Assembly: GCF_028747805.1 (NCBI RefSeq)
Contig: NZ_CP114887.1
Span: 985,501 to 1,049,500, forward strand
Direction of reading: 5' to 3'
Source of the DNA: Solibacillus daqui
GTDB lineage: Bacteria > Bacillota > Bacilli > Bacillales_A > Planococcaceae
DNA: 64,000 nt
The notes under the pieces were generated by a model. That model made no database searches. It was not told the DNA's origin and saw nothing but the letters and a program-made list of their open reading frames with translations. Below are positions 57,024 through 64,000 of this stretch, piece after piece (position 1 is the first letter of the stretch; each line of letters opens with the position of its first letter). The position numbers and the translations under genes were made by a program.

Positions 57024-58253
57024 ATGGTACAAATTATTACAGCTAAAAATGGTGTGCGCATCGTTGCGGAGCAGATGGCACATGTGCGCTCATTATCAGT
57101 TGGTATTTGGGTGAATGCAGGCTCACGCTATGAAACAATCGAAGAAAACGGCATCACGCATTTCATTGAACATATGCTTTTTAAAGGCACAAAAAATCGT
57201 ACTGCGCGTCAAATTGCTGAGGAGTTTGACCGCATTGGTGGCGAAATTAATGCCTTCACATCCAAGGAGAACACATGCTATTATGCTAAGGTTTTAGACC
57301 ATCATGGAGAAATTGCCGTAGATATTTTAGCGGATATGTTTTTTAATTCGTTGTTTACAAAAGAAGATATCGAGCGTGAGCGCCAAGTTGTGCTTGAAGA
57401 AATTTACATGAGTGAAGATGATCCCGCAGACGATGTTCATGAAAAGCTGTGGGCAGTCACGTATCCAAACGATGCACTCGGTCGACCAATTTTAGGAACA
57501 TCTGAAACGTTAGCGACATTTAATGAAGCGATGATTCGCAACTATATGGCCAAGCATTATGGACCACAAAATGTCGTGATTTCTATTGCGGGTAATATTG
57601 AAGAGGGCTTACTTGAAAAAATAGAGCAGCTTTTCGGTCAATATGAAGCAAGCGAACAGATGATTATATCGAAACCTTCATTCCCAATATTCACAGCGGG
57701 GGAAGTTGAAAAGACACGCGATACCGAACAGGCACATATCGCGATTTCATTCCCAGCAATTAGTATAAAAGATGCAAGAATGTATAGCTTTATTGCGATG
57801 AATAATATAATTGGTGGCAATATGAGCTCGCGTTTGTTTCAAGATGTACGTGAAGAACGCGGTTTAGCATATTCCGTATTTAGCTATCAATCTAGTTATG
57901 AGGACGTAGGGGTGTTTACGATTTATGCATCCGCTTCCAAGCAAAACTTAGACGCCTTAAAACAGCAAATCGACCAAACATTATTTGATGTAGTCACAGG
58001 TGGCGTGACGGAAGAAGAGCTTGAAAATGCGAAAGAGCAGCTAAAGGGCAGCTTTGTATTAGGTTTAGAGGGAACAGAAGACTACATGAATCGCAACGGG
58101 GTCAATGAACTCATTCATCAACATCATCGTACGGTTGATGAAGTATTGGCAAAAATTGATGCCATATCAATGGATACGATTGATGAGCTCATTACAGAAA
58201 TACTATTAACAGAACCAGCAATCGCCATTATTGGCCCAGAAAACGAAGAATAA
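57024..58253 (+). CDS. mlpA: MlpA (YmxG), M16-family zinc metalloprotease
   Basis: 409 residues, same length as B. subtilis MlpA. Inverted zinc motif HFIEH (about residues 48-52) in ENGITHFIEHMLFKGT, with the distal zinc-ligand glutamate in ERQVVLEEIYMSEDDPADDVHE. The C-terminal M16 half follows. The B. subtilis protein affects protease expression; exact substrates are unknown. The B. subtilis gene between pnp and mlpA (ylxY) is missing here. SD AAAGGAG at 57010-57016. Confidence 0.95.
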   Translation: MVQIITAKNGVRIVAEQMAHVRSLSVGIWVNAGSRYETIEENGITHFIEHMLFKGTKNRTARQIAEEFDRIGGEINAFTSKENTCYYAKVLDHHGEIAVDILADMFFNSLFTKEDIERERQVVLEEIYMSEDDPADDVHEKLWAVTYPNDALGRPILGTSETLATFNEAMIRNYMAKHYGPQNVVISIAGNIEEGLLEKIEQLFGQYEASEQMIISKPSFPIFTAGEVEKTRDTEQAHIAISFPAISIKDARMYSFIAMNNIIGGNMSSRLFQDVREERGLAYSVFSYQSSYEDVGVFTIYASASKQNLDALKQQIDQTLFDVVTGGVTEEELENAKEQLKGSFVLGLEGTEDYMNRNGVNELIHQHHRTVDEVLAKIDAISMDTIDELITEILLTEPAIAIIGPENEE

Positions 58254-58292
58254 AAAACAACAGCGCAGACAAAGTGCGCTGTTGTTTTTTTT
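58252..58292. terminator. Bidirectional terminator shared by mlpA and the ABC operon
   Basis: AAAAAACAACAGCGCA (58252-58267) pairs TGCGCTGTTGTTTTTT (58275-58290) with a 7-base loop; A-run on the left and T-run on the right make it work on both strands. It lies right after mlpA and overlaps the stop codon of the convergent permease gene. Confidence 0.92.
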
Positions 58293-58911
58293 AAAGATAT
58301 TCGGCTTGTTCATAAAGTTTGATGGAAGCTTTGTATTGTTTATAGAAAATTACGAAACAGATAATCGGTGTAATAAGTGCGCCAACAAAGATTAAATCGA
58401 ATAGAGAAAATAAAAAGCAAAGTAGTGTATGGGGAATGAAAACAAATAGAATATAAAAGAACATATCTGAACCCGAAAAGGATTTACTATTTGCAGGGTG
58501 TTTAAAATGTGCTTTTAATACACCACCAGTTGTAACAATGCTAAATGCAAAAATGCCAAGTGTGTAGCACAATGCAAATACGGTTATACTTCCTTTGAAA
58601 TATTGATTGGCTAATACTATAAAAACGGGAATAATCATGACACTATATAAAATTATTATATATAAATAAGAGCTTTTCACAAATTGTTTGAATGAAATTG
58701 GAAATGTTCGGATTAGTTTACTAAATGGTTCACTTAAAAGATGTGCAATACAAAGCGTTGGAATATAAATTGTAAGAATTGTTACAAGTGAGACTAGGTT
58801 AATATTAATCACTTGATTTGAGTTTAAGAAACCTAAAGCAATTGCTAATACTATAAAAAATACAATGGACTTACTGGAATAACGAAGATGAAAGCGAAAT
58901 AAGGTCAACAT
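58291..58911 (-). CDS. ABC-2-type membrane protein (permease subunit 2)
   Basis: 206 residues with about six hydrophobic segments, for example SIVFFIVLAIALGFL, LVSLVTILTIYIPTLCIAHLL, YIIILYSVMIIPVFIVLA and TLLCFLFSLFDLIFVGALI. No soluble domain. It lies last in the minus-strand operon and overlaps the upstream permease gene by seven bases. The layout GntR-ATPase-permease-permease resembles the ytr-type operons of B. subtilis; substrate unknown. AT-rich even for this genome. Confidence 0.75.
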   Translation of the reverse strand: MLTLFRFHLRYSSKSIVFFIVLAIALGFLNSNQVININLVSLVTILTIYIPTLCIAHLLSEPFSKLIRTFPISFKQFVKSSYLYIIILYSVMIIPVFIVLANQYFKGSITVFALCYTLGIFAFSIVTTGGVLKAHFKHPANSKSFSGSDMFFYILFVFIPHTLLCFLFSLFDLIFVGALITPIICFVIFYKQYKASIKLYEQAEYL

Positions 58912-59510
58912 TTAAATGCTCCCCTCCTTTTTCCTAGCGATGTCATACTAAAATAGCTCAAACTAGTAATCACAAGCATCAAAAAGAAAAAATGAAGCCC
59001 ATAAGAACTTGCAAACAATGTCAAATTAATTTCATTAAAAAGCATTGATAAAAGGAAAATTGTAATCATAAATGTATTCATCGGAGCTATATTTAGTGTG
59101 AGTATTCCAATATTAAGAGCAATGAGTGCTAAACAACAAGCGATAATAAACCCAAGCTGGTGTACCGTGGGAAATATAAATTCCTTTTCAATGAGTAATG
59201 TTAAAACAGTAATTGCTCCTAACGCATAGCTTACATAGCACAAAGCAACCCATCCTAAAAAAGCAAAATCAGTTTGAACAATCATTTTCGAAGGAAGTGG
59301 AGCGACGGCTAATGTCGTTGAATACTTGCTTCGTAATTCATTATATTTTGAAAACACAACTGAACAAGAATAAATAATGAGTAGTAAAGAAAAATAGAAG
59401 GGAAGCCCCGTGGCCGCTCCAATTAATAAAAAAGGGATAAGTGCTAGCGGAGTAATCCATACCCACGCCGATAGTTCTCTTAAAAAATAACGCGTCAAAA
59501 ACAGCGTCAT
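58905..59510 (-). CDS. ABC-2-type membrane protein (permease subunit 1)
   Basis: 201 residues, about six hydrophobic segments (ITPLALIPFLLIGAATGLPFYFSLLLIIYSC; LGWVALCYVSYALGAITVLTLL; LGFIIACCLALIALNIGILTLNI; TFMITIFLLSMLFNEI). No recognised motif beyond membrane topology. It overlaps the ATPase gene by four bases and the next permease gene by seven, so the two permeases probably form one heterodimeric channel. Substrate unknown. Confidence 0.75.
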   Translation of the reverse strand: MTLFLTRYFLRELSAWVWITPLALIPFLLIGAATGLPFYFSLLLIIYSCSVVFSKYNELRSKYSTTLAVAPLPSKMIVQTDFAFLGWVALCYVSYALGAITVLTLLIEKEFIFPTVHQLGFIIACCLALIALNIGILTLNIAPMNTFMITIFLLSMLFNEINLTLFASSYGLHFFFLMLVITSLSYFSMTSLGKRRGAFKC

Positions 59511-60352
59511 CGCTTACGCCCCCTCACAAAAAACAGCATCAATTCATCAATTGTGGGCTTTGTTAGCTCAATAACAGGACTTACAAACTCTCGCTGTACT
59601 AAATACTCCACGCCGAAAACATAGTCACGTTTACCGATTATTGCGTGATTAGGAATGACCTTAGCCTCCTCATGAGTACCTTTCCAAATACCGTAGCCAT
59701 ACTGCAATTCATCTTTATTTTCATGAAATAATATTTTACCTTCATGAATAAAAACAATCGAATCGGCAATTTTTTCTAAATCACTCGTAATATGTGAGGA
59801 AATTAAAATTGCGCGATCCTCCTGCTCCATAAAAGTTTGTAATAACTCAAGAACCTCATCGCGAACAATTGGGTCAAGTCCACTTGTCGGTTCATCGAGC
59901 AATAACACTTTCGGATCATAAGAAAGTGCCACAATAATACCGAGCTTAGCCTTCATTCCCTTTGACATTTTTTTAATTGCATCATATTTCGGCACATCAA
60001 AGCGTTCAAGAAATTCATAAAAAGTGTCCGTCTTCCATTTCGGATACAATTCACGATATAACGAATTAATATCTTTTGCTGTTAAATGCTGTGGGATATG
60101 TAGTTCATCAAATACCACACCAATTTGAGCTTTAATGTCGACCTCATTATCCGCAACATTTTTTCCTAAAATAAAGAGTTCTCCTTCATCAGGCTTTAAT
60201 AAGTTCAGCAATAATTTCAATGTTGTTGATTTTCCTGCTCCATTTTGCCCGATAAAGCCAGCAATTGTTCCCGCTTCAACGTGGAACGAAATATTAGTAA
60301 GCTGAAATTTCTTAATCCGTTTCGAAACATTATTCACTTCAATGACATTCAT
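59507..60352 (-). CDS. ABC transporter ATP-binding protein (YtrB-like)
   Basis: 281 residues. Walker A GQNGAGKST (about 35-43), signature MSKGMKAKLGIIVALSYDP (degenerate LSGGQ, reading MSKGM), Walker B VLLLDEPTSGLDP and the switch histidine in ILISSHITSDLEKIAD. The last 60 residues are an extension of variable sequence, common in ABC-2 exporters. ATGA overlap with the gntR gene upstream. Together with the two permeases it would form an exporter or membrane-stress transporter; the substrate cannot be read from sequence. Confidence 0.88.
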   Translation of the reverse strand: MNVIEVNNVSKRIKKFQLTNISFHVEAGTIAGFIGQNGAGKSTTLKLLLNLLKPDEGELFILGKNVADNEVDIKAQIGVVFDELHIPQHLTAKDINSLYRELYPKWKTDTFYEFLERFDVPKYDAIKKMSKGMKAKLGIIVALSYDPKVLLLDEPTSGLDPIVRDEVLELLQTFMEQEDRAILISSHITSDLEKIADSIVFIHEGKILFHENKDELQYGYGIWKGTHEEAKVIPNHAIIGKRDYVFGVEYLVQREFVSPVIELTKPTIDELMLFFVRGRKR

Positions 60353-60726
60353 GGCGATTCCTCCAATAGTAAGTCTAGTAGCTCGTGAAGCGAGTCTTTG
60401 TCAACAGAGGCTAATTTTGCAACGGACACCGCTTTTGTCAAATGAACCTCAATTTGACGAATGAGCTCTTCGCGTAAAAAATCCTGATTGCGCTCGGATA
60501 CATAGCTACCTTTGCCAGCAATCGTTTCAATAAAGCCATCACGTTCTAAATTGGCATAGGCACGCTTTGTCGTCATCACACTAATTTTTAATTCTTTAGC
60601 AAGTGCACGAATTGAAGGTAGGGCATCACCCGTCATAAGCACACCAGATAAAATCGCTTGTTTTAATTGATCGGTAATTTGCTCGTAAATGGGCTGGTTG
60701 CTATTGTTACTCAACTTTATAATCAT
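60349..60726 (-). CDS. GntR-family (YtrA subfamily) transcriptional regulator
   Basis: 125 residues. The N-terminal winged HTH is the GntR signature: PIYEQITDQLKQAILSGVLMTGDALPSIRALAKELKISVMTTKRAYANLERDGFIETIAGKGSYV. The short helical C-terminal dimer domain (about 80-125) is that of the YtrA subfamily, which controls adjacent ABC transporter genes. SD AGGTGGTGA precedes the ATG on the minus strand. A palindrome overlapping its promoter fits autorepression. Confidence 0.9.
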   Translation of the reverse strand: MIIKLSNNSNQPIYEQITDQLKQAILSGVLMTGDALPSIRALAKELKISVMTTKRAYANLERDGFIETIAGKGSYVSERNQDFLREELIRQIEVHLTKAVSVAKLASVDKDSLHELLDLLLEESP

Positions 60727-60748
60727 CCAATCACCACCTGTGCTTTAA

Positions 60749-60762
60749 CTGTATATATACAG
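60749..60762. promoter_or_regulatory. Palindromic operator CTGTATATATACAG
   Basis: Perfect 14-bp palindrome overlapping the -10 box of the gntR-ABC promoter, followed by a partly similar GTGTACACAG. Probable binding site of the GntR protein itself. Confidence 0.65.
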
Positions 60763-60782
60763 TGTACACAGTTCTCCGGCAA
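60754..60782 (-). promoter_or_regulatory. Promoter of the gntR-ABC operon
   Basis: On the minus strand: -35 TTGCCG (60782-60777), exactly 17 bases, -10 TATATA (60759-60754). The start would be about 20 bases upstream of the gntR ATG. Confidence 0.7.
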
Positions 60783-60813
60783 TTGTCTATAAAAAATCTG
60801 AAAATTCAACTTT

Positions 60814-60842
60814 CACGCTTATAGGCGAAGGCGCATATAGTA
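60814..60842 (+). promoter_or_regulatory. Candidate sigma-K promoter of ymxH-dpaA-dpaB
   Basis: CACG at 60814-60817, 16 bases, then CATATAGTA at 60834-60842, which fits the sigma-K -10 CATAnnnTA and the AC of its -35. In B. subtilis the dipicolinate synthase genes are sigma-K dependent. A sigma-E -10 (CATACAnT) is matched 7 of 8 but no sigma-E -35 is evident. Confidence 0.5.
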
Positions 60843-60870
60843 TTGGTAGCTCATATAAAGGAGGAGAAGG

Positions 60871-61140
60871 ATGCTGTTGTCAGAGCTTGCAGAAAAGGAA
60901 TTAATCGAAATGAATAATGGTGTGCGCTATGGATATTTAGCGGAGACAGAATGTATATTTGATGCAAAAACAGGGAAAATTATCGGTTTTGAAATGCCTG
61001 CGCAAATGGTAAAAATACCTTTTCAAAAAAAGAAAGGCGGAATGGTGAAGTACATTCCGTGGGAGGAAATCCGACTTATAGGAGAAGACCGAATCTTATT
61101 TCATAAAACAACATCAACGTTAAAGCAGATTGAACGATGA
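60871..61140 (+). CDS. ymxH: YlmC/YmxH-family PRC-barrel sporulation protein
   Basis: 89 residues. MLLSELAEKELIEMNNGVRYGYLAETECIFDAKTGKIIGFEMP and VKYIPWEEIRLIGEDRILF are the pattern of the YlmC/YmxH family, which occurs in spore formers. Function not established. SD AAAGGAGGAG at 60857-60866. It overlaps dpaA by four bases (ATGA), so it is in the dipicolinate operon as in B. subtilis. Confidence 0.9.
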   Translation: MLLSELAEKELIEMNNGVRYGYLAETECIFDAKTGKIIGFEMPAQMVKIPFQKKKGGMVKYIPWEEIRLIGEDRILFHKTTSTLKQIER

Positions 61141-61910
61141 CGGAGCGCTGGCTTGTTATAGGGACCGATGAACGGATGAAGTATTTAGCGAAACAGTTAA
61201 CAAATGATTCGCGTACAGTGTATTACAAAAATCGGGATGCATGGGACGCGGAGCTAAATAAAACGGCATTAGAATTCCACCCAACCCATGTTGTGCTACC
61301 AATCCAACCACTTCATTTAAGGGTCGATCAACTTGCAGGAATCAGTCAGGCGCAGATTTTTGCGGGGAGATTGACGGATTTATGGTATGAGGTATTAAAA
61401 AATAAAGAGATCTATTTTTACTTGCAAGATGAAACGTTTATTTGGAAAAATGCAGCACTCACTGCTGAAGGTTTGTTAGCACATCTTTATGCAGAAAAGT
61501 TCAGTGTACAGCACAAAAAAGTACTCATTACAGGCTTTGGTCGTGTTGGAAAGATGCTTGCGTTATTTTTAAATCGTTTGCATGCGCAGGTCATTATTGC
61601 AGTTCGTTCTAAGGCACAGCAAGCAGAGGCGATTGCATATGGGTATGAAGGAATCGAACTTAACCAAAAAATGCCAAAAACAGATTTGATGATTAATACT
61701 ATTCCAACAAAGTGGTTGAATGAAACGTATCAGCCACTATTGAACTGTCCAATATATGATGTCGCGTCTGCACCGGGGTGTTTAGATGAGCTGAAATTAT
61801 CGCAATATGAATTACTGCCAGCATTGCCTGGGAAATTTTTTCCGCATGCTGCTGCAAATGTAATGTGTGAGACGGTTTTACGTTTAAGAAAGGAGCACAT
61901 CAATGCTTGA
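61137..61910 (+). CDS. dpaA: Dipicolinate synthase subunit A
   Basis: 257 residues, about 40 shorter than B. subtilis SpoVFA (297), mainly in the N-terminal domain. The C-terminal NAD(P)-binding Rossmann domain is clear: KKVLITGFGRVGKMLALFLNRLHAQVIIAVRSKAQQAEAIAYG, then LMINTIPTKWLN, IYDVASAPGCLD and LPALPGKFFPHAAANVM. With DpaB it converts dihydroxy-tetrahydrodipicolinate pathway intermediate to dipicolinic acid in the mother cell, for spore core dehydration. Overlaps both neighbours. Confidence 0.9.
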   Translation: MTERWLVIGTDERMKYLAKQLTNDSRTVYYKNRDAWDAELNKTALEFHPTHVVLPIQPLHLRVDQLAGISQAQIFAGRLTDLWYEVLKNKEIYFYLQDETFIWKNAALTAEGLLAHLYAEKFSVQHKKVLITGFGRVGKMLALFLNRLHAQVIIAVRSKAQQAEAIAYGYEGIELNQKMPKTDLMINTIPTKWLNETYQPLLNCPIYDVASAPGCLDELKLSQYELLPALPGKFFPHAAANVMCETVLRLRKEHINA

Positions 61911-62493
61911 AGGAAAACGAATCGGATTAGGTATCACGGCATCGCATTGTACGTATGAAGATGTTGTACCGAAAATTACAGATCTACGAAATGCGGGAGC
62001 AACAGTTGTACCAATTATTACACCGTCAGTTTTACATGCCGCAACACGTTTTGGAACAGGTGAAGAATGGATTGAAAAAATCGAAGCGCTTGCCGGGGAA
62101 AAAGTGGTAAGCTCGATTGCTGAAGCAGAGCCATTCGGACCGAAAAATCCACTTGATTGTATGGTTATTGCTCCGTTAACAGGGAATTCCCTGAGTAAAT
62201 TTGCCAACGCTTCAACTGATAGTGCAGTATTAATGGCTGCTAAGGCTACACTTCGTAATGGTTCACCTGTTGTCCTCGGTATTTCTACAAACGATGCACT
62301 TGGATTAAACGGTATGAATTTAATGAAATTAATGAATGCCAAAAACATTTTCTTTATTCCATTCGGTCAAGATGATCCAATAAAAAAACCTACGTCCTGT
62401 ATATCAGACTTCACGAAAATGCTCGAAACTGTCGCATATACGCTCGCTCATAAAAAACAAATACAACCTATATTTATACAATATTTTAAATAG
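61903..62493 (+). CDS. dpaB: Dipicolinate synthase subunit B
   Basis: 196 residues (B. subtilis SpoVFB 200). Flavoprotein-type fold: LEGKRIGLGITASHCTYEDVVPKITDLRNAGATVVPIITPSVL, then FGPKNPLDCMVIAPLTGNSLSKFANASTDSAVLMAAKATLRNGSPVVLGISTNDALGLN. SD AAAGGAG at 61890-61896, start eight bases inside dpaA. It marks the organism as an endospore former. Confidence 0.95.
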   Translation: MLEGKRIGLGITASHCTYEDVVPKITDLRNAGATVVPIITPSVLHAATRFGTGEEWIEKIEALAGEKVVSSIAEAEPFGPKNPLDCMVIAPLTGNSLSKFANASTDSAVLMAAKATLRNGSPVVLGISTNDALGLNGMNLMKLMNAKNIFFIPFGQDDPIKKPTSCISDFTKMLETVAYTLAHKKQIQPIFIQYFK

Positions 62494-62522
62494 TCAAAAA
62501 TTCTAGCGCAATTCAAATAATT

Positions 62523-62533
62523 TATGTTACAAT
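62523..62533 (+). promoter_or_regulatory. Extended -10 promoter of asd
   Basis: TATGTTACAAT reads TRTGn-TACAAT (five of six in the -10 box plus full TRTG extension); -35 region poor. Predicted start near 62540, about 40 bases upstream of asd. It would allow vegetative expression of asd-dapA independent of the sporulation promoter. Confidence 0.65.
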
Positions 62534-62578
62534 ATCCAACATTATATACATACCGATTATTTATAGGAGAGATGAGAC

Positions 62579-63619
62579 ATGACGAAAAAATTAAATGTTG
62601 CAGTAGTTGGTGCAACAGGAGCAGTAGGATCAAAAATGATGGAGAAGTTAGTGGAGCGTAATTTCCCAATCGAGACAATCAAATTTTTAGCCTCGGCTCG
62701 TTCTGCAGGTAAAACAATTGAATTTAATGGAACACAATATAAAATCGAAGAAGCAACACCAGAAAGCTTTGAAGGTGTAGATGTAGCATTATTCTCTGCT
62801 GGAGGCTCAGTGTCTGAGGTATTAGCACCAGAAGCAGCAAAACGTGGGGCAATCGTTATTGATAACACTAGTCACTTCCGTATGGACCCAGAAGTACCAC
62901 TTGTTGTACCAGAAGTAAACCGCCATGCTTTAAAAACAATTCCTAAAGGGATTATTGCCAATCCAAACTGTTCAACAATCCAGATGGTAGCAGCTCTTCA
63001 ACCAATTCGTGAAAAATTTGGTTTAACAAAAATTATCGTCTCTACTTACCAAGCCGTTTCAGGTTCAGGTATTGCAGCAATTGAAGAATTACGCGAGCAA
63101 AGTGCACAGTGGGAAGCTGGCAAAAATGTAGAAGCAAACGTATTACCGGTTAAATCAGATGTAAAGCATTATCCAATCGCACGTAACGTCATTCCCCAAA
63201 TTGACAAGTTTACTGATAATGGCTTTACGTATGAAGAAATGAAAATGATTAACGAAACGAAAAAAATTATGGAAGCACCTGGCATGAAAGTAGCAGCTAC
63301 ATGTGTACGTGTACCAGTAGTTTCAGGTCACTCAGAATCTGTATATATCGAGGTAGAGCAAGAAACAACAGTACAAGAAATTTTTGAAGCCTTAAAAGCT
63401 GCACCAGGTATTACATTGCAAGATGACATTTCACAACAGCTTTACCCGATGCCAATTTTTGCAGAAAACGAAGAAGCAACATTCGTAGGCCGTATTCGCC
63501 AAGATCTAGATAACAAAAAAGGCTTCCACTTATGGATTGTTTCTGACAATTTACTAAAGGGTGCTGCACTAAATTCTATTCAAATTGCAGAAGCTATGTT
63601 AGAGGATAACTTACTATAA
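62579..63619 (+). CDS. asd: Aspartate-semialdehyde dehydrogenase
   Basis: 346 residues (B. subtilis 346). NADP-binding VAVVGATGAVGSKMMEKLVERNFP; catalytic Cys near residue 131 in IANPNCSTIQMVAALQPI; substrate-binding STYQAVSGSGIAAIEEL; and the C-terminal GHSESVYIEVE with the catalytic-histidine region. It makes aspartate semialdehyde for lysine/DAP, threonine and methionine. SD AGGAGAG at 62565-62571. 15 bases from dapA. Confidence 0.98.
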   Translation: MTKKLNVAVVGATGAVGSKMMEKLVERNFPIETIKFLASARSAGKTIEFNGTQYKIEEATPESFEGVDVALFSAGGSVSEVLAPEAAKRGAIVIDNTSHFRMDPEVPLVVPEVNRHALKTIPKGIIANPNCSTIQMVAALQPIREKFGLTKIIVSTYQAVSGSGIAAIEELREQSAQWEAGKNVEANVLPVKSDVKHYPIARNVIPQIDKFTDNGFTYEEMKMINETKKIMEAPGMKVAATCVRVPVVSGHSESVYIEVEQETTVQEIFEALKAAPGITLQDDISQQLYPMPIFAENEEATFVGRIRQDLDNKKGFHLWIVSDNLLKGAALNSIQIAEAMLEDNLL

Positions 63620-63634
63620 GAGGGGGATTTGCTA

Positions 63635-64000
63635 ATGGATTTTGGACGAATTGGTACAGCGATGATTACGCCATTTAAAAAAGATGGCACCATTAATTAT
63701 CCTGAACTTGAGCGTATTATAAATCATCTAATTGAAAATGGAACAGATTGCATTGTCGCGTGCGGTACAACTTCAGAAAACCCGACAATGTCAACAGAAG
63801 AAAAAATTGAAGTAGTACGTTTCACAGTTGAAAAATCAGCAGGTCGTGTGCCGGTTATTGCGGGAACAGGGGATAACGAAACGGCATATTCAATTATGAT
63901 GACACATAAAGCTGAAGAAAACGGTGCAGATGGTATTATGCTTGTAACACCATACTACAATAAGCCTAACCAACGCGGTATGTATGCCCACTTTGAAACA
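63635..64000 (+). CDS. dapA: Dihydrodipicolinate synthase, N-terminal part (cut by window edge)
   Basis: The first 122 codons are present from ATG 63635 (SD AGAGGGGGA) and the frame is open to the last base. FGRIGTAMITPFKKDGTINYPELERIINHLIENGTDCIVACGTTSENPTMSTEEK carries the conserved Thr-Thr pair of the pyruvate site; VPVIAGTGDNETAYSI and MLVTPYYNKPNQRGMYAHF follow. The Schiff-base lysine lies beyond the window. The usual G-E-S after TT reads S-E-N here. It condenses pyruvate with aspartate semialdehyde, feeding DAP and, through DpaAB, dipicolinate. Confidence 0.96.
   Translation, partial: MDFGRIGTAMITPFKKDGTINYPELERIINHLIENGTDCIVACGTTSENPTMSTEEKIEVVRFTVEKSAGRVPVIAGTGDNETAYSIMMTHKAEENGADGIMLVTPYYNKPNQRGMYAHFET

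Noticed and set aside
61884..62348. 154-codon minus-strand frame opposite dpaB
   Set aside because: Antisense of a recognised dipicolinate synthase gene, no supporting features.

Overview
This 64 kb window is core chromosome of a low-GC, flagellated, endospore-forming member of the Bacillales. Gene order follows the Bacillus subtilis clpQ-clpY-codY / fla-che / rpsB-tsf-pyrH-frr-uppS / nusA-infB / dpaAB-asd region almost gene for gene. The intergenic repeats, the two lineage-specific small genes around sigD and the divergence of the proteins point to the Planococcaceae (Solibacillus/Lysinibacillus-like). That placement is inference from protein resemblance, not from a search. Everything is on the + strand except one four-gene ABC-transporter operon at 58.3-60.7 kb. 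I see no rRNA, tRNA, insertion sequence, prophage or CRISPR array.

Layout: (1) 1-2.5 kb: 3' end of hslV, then hslU and codY (ATP-dependent protease and the GTP/branched-chain amino acid sensing repressor), closed by a terminator. (2) 3.1-30 kb: a long fla/che operon. It encodes the proximal rod and MS-ring/C-ring (flgB, flgC, fliE, fliF, fliG, fliM, fliY), the export ATPase complex (fliH, fliI, fliJ), export gate (fliO, fliP, fliQ, fliR, flhB, flhA), hook (fliK, flgD, flgE), placement GTPase/ATPase (flhF, flhG) and chemotaxis (cheY, cheB, cheA, cheW, cheC, cheD). (3) 29.6-32 kb: an unnamed membrane-protein gene, a structured spacer with a strong terminator, then sigD behind its own extended -10 promoter, an unnamed small gene and swrB. 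(4) 32-37 kb: rpsB (structured leader), tsf, pyrH, frr, uppS, cdsA. (5) 37.5-46.3 kb: dxr, rseP, proS, polC. (6) 46.5-56.8 kb: rimP-nusA-rnpM-ylxQ-infB-ylxP-rbfA, truB-ribF, rpsO, pnp (translation and RNA metabolism). (7) 57-64 kb: mlpA, the inverted GntR/ABC operon, ymxH-dpaA-dpaB (spore dipicolinate), asd and the 5' part of dapA; the dapG aspartokinase that sits between asd and dapA in B. subtilis is absent.

The most interesting non-coding content is a family of structured intergenic repeats. There are two longer copies (37.2-37.4 kb and, inverted, 53.8-53.9 kb) and one half copy (40.05 kb). The shared 44-bp block contains a small palindrome with compensatory base changes between copies, and in one copy its end supplies the -35 box of proS. 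A different 111-bp nested inverted repeat lies in front of truB. Other points to check are a GC-rich hairpin between the Shine-Dalgarno sequence and start codon of swrD/flbD, a structured segment plus terminator that separates sigD from the fla/che operon, and a shared control region between a self-regulated GntR operon and a probable sigma-K promoter of the dipicolinate genes.
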